DNA from: Desulfoluna butyratoxydans
GTDB taxonomy: Bacteria; Desulfobacterota; Desulfobacteria; Desulfobacterales; Desulfolunaceae
Direction: 5' to 3'
DNA length: 64,000 bases
NCBI RefSeq assembly: GCF_900699765.1
Contig: NZ_CAADHO010000010.1
Span: 175,802 to 239,801 of the forward strand
Shown here in pieces: positions 1-8,177 of the stretch. A program made the translations under genes and the position numbers. Position 1 is the first letter of the stretch. The number at the start of each line of letters is the position of its first letter. A model generated the notes under the pieces. The model saw only the letters and a program-made list of their open reading frames with translations, was not told where the DNA came from and searched no databases.

Positions 1-515
1 TGGCGGACCTGGTTTCCTTTGGGCTGGCGCCCTCGCTGCTGATGTATCTCTGGATCTTGAAACCCATGGGACGCATCGGATGGCTTGCAGCTTTTCTTTT
101 TACCATCTGCGGGGCCCTTCGCCTTGCGCGGTTCAACACCATGGCTGAGGCAACGCCCAGCAACCATTTTCTGGGGCTTCCCATTCCGGCTGCCGCGGGG
201 ATGAACGCCACGGCCGTGATGTTCTGCACGAAATTCAATGTGCCGGCTTCGGAGTTTCCCCTTGTTTTTCTGCTCGGGATGTACGCCCTGTCGTTTTTGA
301 TGGTCAGCTCTGTGAAATACGAGAGCTTTAAAAAGGCCGAGCTTTTTAAGAAGATGAAGTTTAACATGCTGGTTACCGCCATCCTTGTTTTCATCTTCAT
401 CGCGCAGAAGCCTCATCTGGCACTTTTTGTCATTTCGCTCTGTTACGTGGTCTCCGGACCCATCCTTACCGTTGTGCTGGCCAGGCGTGCCAAGCAGGCG
501 GAAGGGCGCGCCTGA
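1..515 (+). CDS. pssA: CDP-diacylglycerol--serine O-phosphatidyltransferase, 3' part
   Basis: The reading frame is open from the window edge (codons start at base 3) and runs to TGA at 513-515, so the 5' part lies outside. The visible part begins ADLVSFGLAPSLL, the segment that follows the CDP-alcohol phosphotransferase signature in PssA proteins, and then shows several hydrophobic helices. PssA is an integral membrane enzyme that makes phosphatidylserine from CDP-diacylglycerol and L-serine, the precursor of phosphatidylethanolamine. The signature itself (DG..AR..) is upstream and unseen, so assignment rests on the downstream motif and the membrane pattern; a related CDP-alcohol phosphotransferase is possible but less likely. 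Confidence 0.85.
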   Translation, partial: ADLVSFGLAPSLLMYLWILKPMGRIGWLAAFLFTICGALRLARFNTMAEATPSNHFLGLPIPAAAGMNATAVMFCTKFNVPASEFPLVFLLGMYALSFLMVSSVKYESFKKAELFKKMKFNMLVTAILVFIFIAQKPHLALFVISLCYVVSGPILTVVLARRAKQAEGRA

Positions 516-536
516 TCCGCGCCCGGCGCTTTTTTT
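504..536 (+). terminator. Rho-independent terminator after pssA
   Basis: GC-rich inverted repeats overlap the pssA stop codon. GCGCC at 508-512 can pair with GGCGC at 525-529, directly followed by seven T residues (530-536); an alternative stem pairs GGGCGCG (504-510) with CGCGCCC (518-524). Confidence 0.65.
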
Positions 537-546
537 GTGTAAGAAC

Positions 547-647
547 AAGGCCCCTTCATGTATGATGGGGCCTTTCTGAAAAGATAAACAGACAAAGCCC
601 CTTTCGTTGCCGGGGATTCAGTCGATGGATCCCGAAGGCGAAAGAGG
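547..647 (+). other. Structured greA leader with two hairpins
   Basis: AAGGCCCC (547-554) faces GGGGCCTT (567-574), followed by TCTG, which resembles a weak terminator. A second arrangement pairs CTTTCG near 600 with CGAAAG near 640, enclosing CGGGGAT/ATCCCG arms. This could be a second terminator or an attenuator-like leader of greA; no regulator binding can be assigned. Confidence 0.35.
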
Positions 648-721
648 TTTTTGTTTTTAAAGGACACTGTAACGGGGTCGGGCCATTGCCCGGGTCCCAC
701 AGAAACACCAGGAGCACTATT

Positions 722-1189
722 TTGAAGACCATTCCCATTACCAAGGAAGGCTACGAAACTTTGAAAAGGGAACTCCACCAGCTGAAGACGGTGGATCGCC
801 CCAAGACCATTGAAGCCATCGAGGTCGCACGAAGCCATGGGGACCTTTCGGAAAATGCCGAGTACGACGCGGCAAAAGACCGTCAGTCCTTCATTGAAGG
901 GCGTATCATGGATCTGGAGTACAAGGTCGCCAACGCTGATGTGATCGATCCCGAAACCCTTCCCTCGGACAAGGTGGTCTTCGCCAGCCGATTTGTTCTT
1001 GAAAATGTTGACACCGGTGAAGAAGTGACCTATCAGCTGGTCGGTCAGGAGGAGTCGGACATTGCAAAGGGCAAGGTTTCTGTTTCGTCTCCCCTGGGTC
1101 AGGCCATCCTCGGCAAGGCTCCGGGAAGCGAAGTGACTGTCCAGGCCCCCGGCGGCCAGCGACTCTACGAGCTTGTTGAGATCTTGTAA
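722..1189 (+). CDS. greA: Transcription elongation factor GreA
   Basis: GreA enters the secondary channel of RNA polymerase and stimulates cleavage of backtracked RNA. The 155-residue product has the usual length and the coiled-coil signature: residues around 40 read ARSHGDLSENAEYDAAK, with the acidic tip residues (D, E) that position the catalytic magnesium, followed by the C-terminal FKBP-like globular domain (V-TYQLVGQEE..., SPLGQAILGK). I place the start at TTG 722 because AGGAG at 710-714 lies 7 nt upstream and the resulting MKTIPITKEGYE matches family N-termini; the frame is open further upstream but without a ribosome binding site. Confidence 0.95.
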   Translation: MKTIPITKEGYETLKRELHQLKTVDRPKTIEAIEVARSHGDLSENAEYDAAKDRQSFIEGRIMDLEYKVANADVIDPETLPSDKVVFASRFVLENVDTGEEVTYQLVGQEESDIAKGKVSVSSPLGQAILGKAPGSEVTVQAPGGQRLYELVEIL

Positions 1190-1358
1190 TCTTTTTTTGG
1201 TTCGTATATAGTAATAAGTCGGCATGGGGCCCGGTTTCGTTTTTGTCACGGCCCGGCTCACCCGTAACGACAGTTGATTTCCCCCGGAGGAGCGCGGCTT
1301 TTCGCGTTTCAGACCGGTATACAAAACACGTTATTTTTCGAACACAAGGAGAATGACC

Positions 1359-1559
1359 TTGGCCAGAGTAACCGTTGAAGATTGCCTTGAGAAGGTACCC
1401 AATCGCTTTATGCTCGTGCATATGGCTTCCAAGCGCGTACGCCAGATTCGTGACGGAGCTGAATTCGTCGTTCAGTCCGCCAACAACGAAGATGTTGTCA
1501 CCGCCCTTAGAGAGATTGCCTCAGGCAAGGTCTTCCTGAAAACGGAAGACGAGTCGTAG
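1359..1559 (+). CDS. rpoZ: RNA polymerase omega subunit
   Basis: The 66-residue product is the omega subunit, which binds the beta-prime C-terminus, helps assemble RNA polymerase and forms part of a ppGpp site in many proteobacteria. The N-terminus MARVTVEDCLEKVPNRF and the central ASKRVRQI match the family. An ATG at 1353 exists two codons upstream, but AAGGAG at 1346-1351 is only one base from it and is ideally spaced (7 nt) from TTG 1359, and the TTG start restores the conserved MARVTVED terminus. It follows greA by about 170 bp. Confidence 0.93.
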   Translation: MARVTVEDCLEKVPNRFMLVHMASKRVRQIRDGAEFVVQSANNEDVVTALREIASGKVFLKTEDES

Positions 1560-1715
1560 CCCGCTTTCGATCAGGTCAGCCTGTGACAGGTCACCTTTCA
1601 CTTCGGGCCGCAGTTTCTGTGGCGGCCTGAAGGGGTGGCTGTCGTCCTTCATGATCCTCTCCTTCCCGGCTTTTGCAGGGCCCACCCAACCATTCCACAG
1701 ATTTTCAGGAACAAT

Positions 1716-2447
1716 GTGATACGAGAAACGCGAATATACCAGCGCCTCAATCGTGCCATGGGGAAAGCCATCCACCAGTACGCCATGATTGAAGACGGCG
1801 ACAGGATTGCCTTGGGGCTTTCGGGAGGAAAGGACAGCCTGACCCTTTTGACTCTTCTTGTGGAGCGGCTTCGCAGGATCCCGGTGACGTACTCCATCCA
1901 CCCGATTTATATCGATCCCGGATTCGACGGCGGGTTTGCCGACGAGCTGGCGGCGCATTGCCGCGGGCTGGGGTTGACCCTGACGTGCGAAATCACGAAT
2001 CACGGCCCGGAAGCCCACAAGGATGAGCAGGCCGCGAACCCCTGTTTTATCTGTTCGCGCCTGAGACGAAAGCGGTTGTTTGAATTGACCTCCGAGCTGG
2101 GGTGCCGCACCCTGGCCCTGGGTCATAACAAGGATGATGTCATTGAAACCCTGCTCATCAACATGTTTTACTCGGGACAGATCAGCACGATGATGCCTCA
2201 CCAGTCGATGTTTAACGGTGAAGTCACGGTGATCCGGCCTCTCTACCTGGCCGAGGAAGCCGACATTGTCCGGTTTGCATCGGAACAGGCGTTGCCGGTC
2301 TACACCAACCCGTGCCCTTCGGCGGCGGTATCAAAACGCCGTGAAATCAAAGATCTTTTGACTGCGCTCTGCAAGGATAACCCCCACGTCAAAGGAAATC
2401 TTTTCCGATCCCTGAGCCAGGTCCGGTTGGACTACTTGTTGACATAG
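1716..2447 (+). CDS. ttcA: TtcA-family tRNA 2-thiocytidine synthetase
   Basis: A PP-loop ATPase of the TtcA/TilS family, probably thiolating C32 of tRNAs using ATP and an iron-sulfur cluster. The adenylating P-loop reads LSGGKDSLT near residue 35. A CFIC pair (C-x-x-C) and a third cysteine in NPCPS further on match the three cluster-binding cysteines of TtcA, and GHNKDDVIET is the usual second motif. The 243-residue length is shorter than the E. coli enzyme (about 310). I chose GTG 1716 because AGGA at 1707-1710 precedes it; the frame is open to 1635. Specificity for C32 versus another thiolation is inferred from family. Confidence 0.8.
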   Translation: MIRETRIYQRLNRAMGKAIHQYAMIEDGDRIALGLSGGKDSLTLLTLLVERLRRIPVTYSIHPIYIDPGFDGGFADELAAHCRGLGLTLTCEITNHGPEAHKDEQAANPCFICSRLRRKRLFELTSELGCRTLALGHNKDDVIETLLINMFYSGQISTMMPHQSMFNGEVTVIRPLYLAEEADIVRFASEQALPVYTNPCPSAAVSKRREIKDLLTALCKDNPHVKGNLFRSLSQVRLDYLLT

Positions 2448-2507
2448 CGTCGTTTCTTTGCTTTTGTTGTTCTACAACTCACTTTGACAGGGGACGGAAC
2501 AGACAAC

Positions 2508-3308
2508 ATGATTGATATGCAGAAACAGCCTGATTATCGCAATATTCCTATTGATCAGGTCGGCATTAAAAATTTGAAATACCCGGTGCGTGTCCTGGAC
2601 AGGTCCAACGGAACCCAGCATACGGTGGCCTCCATCAACATGTATGTGGATCTGCCTCACCACTCCAAGGGTACCCATATGAGTCGCTTCGTCGAGCTGT
2701 TGCATTCCTTTCGAAACGACCTGGAGCTTTCGCTGCCCACCCTCTCTCGTATACTAGTTGAGATGAAAAAAATCCTGGGCGCGAAATCTTCCCATGTGGA
2801 TATTACTTTTCCCTATTTTATTGAGAAAACTGCTCCGGAAAGCCATTCCCCCGGGCTGGTGGATTATTCGTGCCGGTTCCTGGGAACGAGCAATGAGCAC
2901 GACGAGATTGATTTGATCTCGGAGGTGGTGGTTCCCATCACGTCCCTGTGCCCCTGCTCCAAGGAGATCAGCACCCATGGAGCCCACAACCAGCGCGGTG
3001 AAGTGCGACTGGCCACGCGATTTCGCAAGTTCAACTGGATCGAGGACATGATTGAGCTGGTGGAGCAGGCTGCGTCGTGTGAGATCTACTCGGTGCTCAA
3101 GCGCGTGGACGAAAAGTACGTCACGGAGCAGGCCTACAACAACCCCAAGTTTGTTGAGGACATCGTCCGGGATATCGCCACGGCCCTGAACCGGGACGAC
3201 AACATCACCTGGTTCGAGCTGAGCGCTGAGAACTTTGAGTCCATTCACAATCACAGCGCCTATGCGTACATCGCAAGCACCAAAGAGGGGATCGTCGCCG
3301 GAGCGTGA
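2508..3308 (+). CDS. folE2: GTP cyclohydrolase FolE2 (type IB)
   Basis: FolE2 converts GTP to 7,8-dihydroneopterin triphosphate, the first step to tetrahydrofolate and to queuosine-type bases, and unlike FolE can use metals other than zinc. The 266-residue product has the family hallmarks: VDLPHHSKGTHMSRF (residues about 50-65), the metal-site cysteine segment TSLCPCSKEIS and the AHNQRGEV block. ATG 2508 is preceded by a modest GGGACGG Shine-Dalgarno; an in-frame TTG at 2484 is less convincing. It is followed by a strong bidirectional terminator facing dacB. Confidence 0.93.
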   Translation: MIDMQKQPDYRNIPIDQVGIKNLKYPVRVLDRSNGTQHTVASINMYVDLPHHSKGTHMSRFVELLHSFRNDLELSLPTLSRILVEMKKILGAKSSHVDITFPYFIEKTAPESHSPGLVDYSCRFLGTSNEHDEIDLISEVVVPITSLCPCSKEISTHGAHNQRGEVRLATRFRKFNWIEDMIELVEQAASCEIYSVLKRVDEKYVTEQAYNNPKFVEDIVRDIATALNRDDNITWFELSAENFESIHNHSAYAYIASTKEGIVAGA

Positions 3309-3347
3309 GTCTTCCTTTTTAAAGGGTATTTTGTTACGAAACATGGA

Positions 3348-3388
3348 AACGGGCCCGTTGACGCAATGCGTCGGCGGGCCCGTTTTTT
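3348..3388. terminator. Bidirectional terminator between folE2 and dacB
   Basis: AACGGGCCCG (3348-3357) pairs with CGGGCCCGTT (3375-3384), with an inner GACGC/GCGTC stem (3360-3364 and 3368-3372) and a T run from 3383. It lies between convergent genes and can serve both. Confidence 0.85.
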
Positions 3389-4602
3389 TATTGGCGGGGT
3401 GCCTGGTCGGCCAGGGCGATTTTCAGGGCCTTTAAGATGCGGCCCGCGTTTCCGTTTGCCCGGTGGGTAAAGATGACAAAGCGATACTGCCGGCCGTCGG
3501 GCATGGCGAGGTATCCCACCCGGGTGGAGACCCCGTTGAGGGTTCCGGTTTTGTACCGGGCGCCGTTCTCTTTATGAAGCAGGGGGGCGTAGGGCTTAAA
3601 GCACACCAGAAGGGCGTCCATGGTTCGGGCCGTGAGGGTGTTTTTCCGGGAGATGCCGGAGCCCTCCACCACGGCGGGGCACTGCCCGATGAGGCGTGTC
3701 ATCACATCGCAGAAGGTTTTGCGCCCTTTTTCCAGGGTGGCGGGGCTCCCTTTGGCGTGGGCGCCGGAGGTCAGGAAAAGCTGGTTGGCCATGAAGTTGT
3801 TGGAAAACGCCATGAGCTTTTGCACAACCTCGGGAAGCGTCCAGGGGGAAAACAACCGCCGGGTGTAGGGAAGGGGGCCTTCGGGCATGGGACGCGGCGC
3901 CACGGTGCCCGTTACGGTGATGCCGTGCTGTTGCAGGAACCAGCCGAAGAGGTGGCCCGCATAGAGACGGCTCTCGGCCGGAGAGAGGCGGATGCGCCCG
4001 CCCGGGGCGTCCCGTGGGATCCGTTTGGCCACAAAGGGGAGCAGGGGGGTCTGGGGCTCGGCGCTCACAAGGGCTTCCTTTTTCGTCCTGCGATAATTCA
4101 CCGTATTGAAATTGGCGCAGAGGGCCCCGTTGGGGGCATCGTAGGGCTGGCTTGACCGGGCGGACACCCCGGGGATGGTGATGCGGTCAACGTAGGTGTC
4201 GTCCACCCGGATGCCGGTGACGCGGCGCACTCCCCGGGCCATAAGTTCCCCGGCCACCTTTTTCGCATACGCTTCCAGTACCTCGGAGGTAAGCAGGGGG
4301 TCTCCGTACCCTTTGAGAAAGAGGGTGTGCTCGTTGGTGAGGGCCACATCAGTGGGGAACCGGTAGGCCTCCCCCAGGGTCTGGAAGGCCATCAGGGCCG
4401 TGGCGACCTTCAGGGTTGAGGCGGGGACGGACAGGGTGTCGGGGTTCTGAGCGTAGACCACTCTGTGGGGCTCTTCGGTGACCAGCAGGGCATCGGAAGG
4501 GCGAAGAACGGCCGCAAGGGCCGGGGGCAGGGCCTCGCCGCCTGCCAGGGACGGCAGGAGAAGGAGGGCGAGGCCCGTAAGGATCAAAAGGGGGCGTTTC
4601 AT
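3388..4602 (-). CDS. dacB: D-alanyl-D-alanine carboxypeptidase/endopeptidase (PBP4, S13)
   Basis: A low-molecular-mass penicillin-binding protein of peptidase family S13, acting in the periplasm on peptidoglycan stem peptides. The first 25 residues form a signal peptide (KR then a leucine-rich core). The three active-site motifs are present: S62-T-L-K65, SNN in AFSNNFMAN, and KTG in RYKTGTLNG. At 404 residues it is somewhat shorter than E. coli PBP4. ATG 4602 is preferred over an upstream in-frame start at 4632 because it begins the signal peptide. It starts 13 nt after the dtd stop, so the two are probably co-transcribed. Confidence 0.9.
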   Translation of the reverse strand: MKRPLLILTGLALLLLPSLAGGEALPPALAAVLRPSDALLVTEEPHRVVYAQNPDTLSVPASTLKVATALMAFQTLGEAYRFPTDVALTNEHTLFLKGYGDPLLTSEVLEAYAKKVAGELMARGVRRVTGIRVDDTYVDRITIPGVSARSSQPYDAPNGALCANFNTVNYRRTKKEALVSAEPQTPLLPFVAKRIPRDAPGGRIRLSPAESRLYAGHLFGWFLQQHGITVTGTVAPRPMPEGPLPYTRRLFSPWTLPEVVQKLMAFSNNFMANQLFLTSGAHAKGSPATLEKGRKTFCDVMTRLIGQCPAVVEGSGISRKNTLTARTMDALLVCFKPYAPLLHKENGARYKTGTLNGVSTRVGYLAMPDGRQYRFVIFTHRANGNAGRILKALKIALADQAPRQ

Positions 4603-4615
4603 GGGGGTTAAGCCT

Positions 4616-5056
4616 CTACTTGCTCTCGACAATGAGGGTCACGGGCCCGTCGTTGGTGAGGGAGACTTCCATGTGGGTCTGGAACCGCCCGGTCTCTGCG
4701 GGGATTCCCTTGAACCGCACCGCTTCGATAAAGCAGTTGTAAAGGGCGTCGGCCTCATCGGGCGGGGCCGCATCGATAAAGGAAGGGCGTCGCCCTTTGC
4801 TGCAGTCTCCGTAGAGGGTGAACTGGGAGACCACCAGCATGGCGCCCCCCACGTCCTGCAGGGAACGGTTCATCTTGCCGTCCTCGTCTTCAAAGATCCG
4901 CAGGCCCGAAATCTTATCGGCCAGGTAGCGGGCCTCCTTTTCCGTGTCGCCCCGGCCGACGCCGAGGAGCACCACCAGCCCTTTGTCGATGGCTCCGGTC
5001 TCTTCGCCTTCCACCTGAACCGATCCCTGGCTGACGCGTTGTACCACTGCTCGCAT
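4616..5056 (-). CDS. dtd: D-aminoacyl-tRNA deacylase
   Basis: Dtd hydrolyses D-aminoacyl-tRNA (and glycyl-tRNA-Ala) to keep D-amino acids out of proteins. The 146-residue product is of standard length and starts MRAVVQRVSQGSV. The two chiral-proofreading motifs are clear: SQFTLYGD near residue 78 and TNDGPVTL near the C-terminus (the cross-subunit GP dipeptide). It precedes dacB in a two-gene minus-strand unit and lies about 95 bp downstream of tex; a GC-rich hairpin lies in that gap. Confidence 0.95.
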   Translation of the reverse strand: MRAVVQRVSQGSVQVEGEETGAIDKGLVVLLGVGRGDTEKEARYLADKISGLRIFEDEDGKMNRSLQDVGGAMLVVSQFTLYGDCSKGRRPSFIDAAPPDEADALYNCFIEAVRFKGIPAETGRFQTHMEVSLTNDGPVTLIVESK

Positions 5057-5081
5057 TCCATACTCCGTATCTGGCTGTGAC

Positions 5082-5102
5082 GGCCCGCGCTGTGCGCGGG
5101 CC
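5082..5102 (-). terminator. GC-rich hairpin between tex and dtd
   Basis: GGCCCGCGC and GCGCGGGCC form a perfect 9-bp stem around a TGT loop. There is no T tract on either side, so it may be a weak or factor-dependent terminator or an mRNA-stabilising hairpin rather than an intrinsic terminator. Confidence 0.35.
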
Positions 5103-5150
5103 AGATATCTTTAGGCCGGGCCCTCCTTGGCAGAGCCGCCCGGCAGGGGA

Positions 5151-7415
5151 TTATTTTTTCAAGAGGTCGGCAAAGGGGTTGTTGAAGGGGCGGCCCTTGT
5201 CTTCCCTTCGCTGGGAATTCTTGGGCTGCCGTTTGGGCTTTGTCGGCCGTGGGGGCTGTTTTTTGTCCTGGGGGGCGGACCCGCCTTCGGAGGGGCTCTT
5301 CATGGACAGGGAGATTCGCTTCCGGGGTTTGTCGATGCCGATGACCCGCACCTGCACCTTCTGGTGGACCTTCACCACGTCCGCAGGGTTCTTGACGAAT
5401 TTATCGGACATCTCGCTGATGTGCACAAGCCCGTCCTGGTGAACGCCGATATCCACAAAGGCACCGAAGGCGGTGACGTTGGTGACGACGCCGGGAAGGC
5501 GCATGCCCTCCTCAAGATCGTCCATGGTCTCCACCCCTTCCCGGTAGTTGAAGAGCTTGAAGTCGTCACGGGGGTCCCGCCCGGGCTTGGCCAGCTCCTC
5601 GCAGATGTCGGTGAGGGTGGGGAGTCCCACGGTGTCCGTGATGTAGGCGGAGAGGTCCAGAGCCTGCTTCAGGTCGGTGCGCCCGATGAGGGAGGAGACG
5701 TCCGCATGGAGATCCTTTGCCATGGCGTCCACGATCCCGTAGCTCTCCGGGTGAACCGCGCTTGAATCAAGGGGGTTTTGTGCTTTGACGATGCGGAGGA
5801 ATCCGGCGCATTGTTCAAAGGCCTTGGGGCCCAGGCGGGGTACCTTGAGGAGGGCCTTCCGGGTTTCGAAGGGCCCGTTTTCATCGCGGTACCCCACAAT
5901 GTTGCGTGCCAGCTGGGGACCGAGGCCCGACACATAGGTGAGGAGCTCGGCACTGGCCCGGTTGACGTCCACGCCCACCCCGTTGACACAGCTGACCACG
6001 GTGTCGTCCAGGGAGTTTTTCAGGGCGGTCTGGTCCACGTCGTGCTGATACTGGCCCACGCCGATGGATTTGGGGTCGATCTTCACCAGTTCGGACAGGG
6101 GATCCATGAGGCGCCTGCCGATGGAGACAGCGCCCCTTACGGTGAGGTCCAGGTCGGGGAACTCTTTTCTGGCGGTCTCCGAGGCCGAATAGATGGAGGC
6201 GCCGCTTTCGTTGACCAGGGTGACGATGATCTCCCTGGGCAGGCCCAGGCCCTTGACGAACCGTTCGGTCTCCCTGCCGGCCGTGCCGTTGCCGATGGCC
6301 ACGGCTTCCATGTTGAACCGTTCCACCAGGTTCCGGATGGTCTCGGCGGCCTTTTTATCTTTGTGCTCGCCCATGTTGGGGTAGATGGTGTCGTTGTGGA
6401 GCAGCTTGCCCTGGCTGTCCAGGCACACCACCTTGCAGCCGGTTCGGAACCCGGGGTCGATGCCCAGGACCCGCCTGGCACCCATGGGCGGGGAGAGGAG
6501 GAGTTCCCTTAAGTTGTCGGCAAAGACCGTGATGGCCTCCCGGTCGGCCCGCTCTTTGGACAGGAGCCGCGCTTCGGTCTCCATGGCCCGTGAGAGGAGG
6601 CGCTTGTACCCTTGCTCAAGGGCTTTGCGCACCAGGGCGGAGTCGGGGCCGTCCCCTGTGATGAGCAGGGTGTTCAGGATCTGGAGGGCATCCTCTTCGG
6701 TGGGGCGGATGGTGAGGTTGAGGACCTCTTCCCGTTCACCGCGCCGGGCGGCGAGGATGCGGTGGGACGGCGCGTCGTGAAGGGGTTCGTTCCAGTCAAA
6801 GTAGTCCCGGAACTTGGCGCCTTTCTCTTCCATGCCCGTGGCCACACGGCAGGAGATGGTGCTCTTTTTGGCGTAGAGTTCGCGCAGGGCCTTTCGGACA
6901 GGCTCCTGTTCGTTGATCCATTCGGCCATGATGTCCACGGCACCGGCCAGGGCGTCTGCCGGGGTCTCCACGCCCTTTGCGTTATCCACGAAGTCCGGGG
7001 CCAGGGCTTCCGGGTTTTGACCTGTCTGGGCGAATATCGCCTCGGCCAGGGGTTCCAGGCCTTTTTCCCGTGCCTGCTGGCCTTTGGTGCGCCGTTTGGG
7101 GCGGAATGGAAGGTAAATATCTTCAAGGTCGGCCAGGGCGTCCGAGGCCCGGACACGTGCCTCCAGTTCGTCGGTGAGGTGTCCGTTTTTTTCAAGGGAG
7201 GTGAGGATGGTCGCCTTGCGCGCGTCCAGTTCTCTGAGTTGGGCCGAAAGGTCCCGTATTTCGGCGACGGCCACTTCGTCGAGGCTGCCCGTGGCCTCTT
7301 TACGGTAGCGGGCGATAAAGGGAACGGTGGCGCCCTGGTCGAGGAGAGCCAGGGTTTCGGTGACCTGGGCCGGCGTTACGTTCAGTCGGCCGGCAATCAT
7401 TGCTGTGTTGTCCAT
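5151..7415 (-). CDS. tex: Tex-family RNA-binding protein
   Basis: Tex is a conserved nucleic-acid-binding protein linked to transcription. The 754-residue product shows the full architecture: helical Tex N-terminal region (about 1-190, with PFIARYRKE), an RNase H-like YqgF domain (LGIDPGFRTGCKVV near residue 320), helix-hairpin-helix segments (GVDVNRASAELLTYVSGLGP, 490-560), and a C-terminal S1 domain (about 635-705, GVVTNVTAFGAFVDIGVHQDGLVHIS). A basic, proline-rich tail follows. It starts MDNTAMIAGRLNV at 7415. The next gene upstream is divergent across a 760-bp gap. Confidence 0.95.
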   Translation of the reverse strand: MDNTAMIAGRLNVTPAQVTETLALLDQGATVPFIARYRKEATGSLDEVAVAEIRDLSAQLRELDARKATILTSLEKNGHLTDELEARVRASDALADLEDIYLPFRPKRRTKGQQAREKGLEPLAEAIFAQTGQNPEALAPDFVDNAKGVETPADALAGAVDIMAEWINEQEPVRKALRELYAKKSTISCRVATGMEEKGAKFRDYFDWNEPLHDAPSHRILAARRGEREEVLNLTIRPTEEDALQILNTLLITGDGPDSALVRKALEQGYKRLLSRAMETEARLLSKERADREAITVFADNLRELLLSPPMGARRVLGIDPGFRTGCKVVCLDSQGKLLHNDTIYPNMGEHKDKKAAETIRNLVERFNMEAVAIGNGTAGRETERFVKGLGLPREIIVTLVNESGASIYSASETARKEFPDLDLTVRGAVSIGRRLMDPLSELVKIDPKSIGVGQYQHDVDQTALKNSLDDTVVSCVNGVGVDVNRASAELLTYVSGLGPQLARNIVGYRDENGPFETRKALLKVPRLGPKAFEQCAGFLRIVKAQNPLDSSAVHPESYGIVDAMAKDLHADVSSLIGRTDLKQALDLSAYITDTVGLPTLTDICEELAKPGRDPRDDFKLFNYREGVETMDDLEEGMRLPGVVTNVTAFGAFVDIGVHQDGLVHISEMSDKFVKNPADVVKVHQKVQVRVIGIDKPRKRISLSMKSPSEGGSAPQDKKQPPRPTKPKRQPKNSQRREDKGRPFNNPFADLLKK

Positions 7416-8177
7416 TCAGTTGACCCGTTTAATCAGGTTAATGGGGTATGCGAGGGCTCGGGCACGAAAGCGCCGTGTTGTCACTTCGGGGCCCGCCCGG
7501 AGGGGAGCCCTGCGCCCTGTGCGCTGTCGGTTTTGTCTTTAAGGTCTGAGCCTGCGTCCATGGACAGGGGTGGAATCCGTATCCGTCACGGGGGCCTTTG
7601 TCCATGGTCGGCTGTCATCGTTACCATGAAACGGTGGCGTGAAAAACCCTTTTCGCAGAACGCAGGTGAAAAGGCGGCCCATGGTCCGTGCCGCTCATTT
7701 GTGTTTGACATCCTCCCTGTGTAAGGCAGATAATAAAAAGGTGTAGAAAAATAGCTGCACTTTATTGAAATAAAGGATAGGCATCGGATTTTCAATTGAA
7801 TTTTCCCGGCGGCGTGGCCCTCACCGCGAGGAGGGACCATGCGCTCTGCCTGCTGAAACACACCATCTATCAAGGGATTTTGAAATTTATGTGTTGACAT
7901 AATGCGCTGAAAAAATAATATTTCTGTTTCAGAACGTGAGTTTGGCAGCCTGGTCGGCGGCCGACGGCAGGGCCTAACCTGTTCCCCATGCAGGCTTTTT
8001 TGGACCGTCGCAATCAGGCAGGCCGGTCCTGCGGCGTCCCTGATGCGGTTTGACGGTATGTCGGCCGGACAAAGGGCACCCCCAGGGGAAAATGCAACCC
8101 CTGTGCAACTCACGAATTCACATGCGACCTGTATCATGGTTGGCGGTACAGCATTATTATCCTTCAGGGGTCGTTGA
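7416..8177. other. Long divergent intergenic region
   Basis: This 762-bp gap separates tex (minus) from the signalling cluster (plus). I see one good sigma-70 type promoter (7894-7921), AT-rich sequence at 7730-7800 with a TCAATTGA palindrome, and no coding sequence I can support. A minus-strand reading frame spans most of it but has no recognisable domain and overlaps the start of the downstream gene. Confidence 0.5.
7894..7921 (+). promoter_or_regulatory. Sigma-70-type promoter for the signalling cluster
   Basis: A perfect -35 box TTGACA (7894-7899) is followed after 16 nt by TAATAT (7916-7921), one mismatch from the -10 consensus. It points to the gene starting at 8178, which would have a leader of roughly 250 nt. 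Confidence 0.6.
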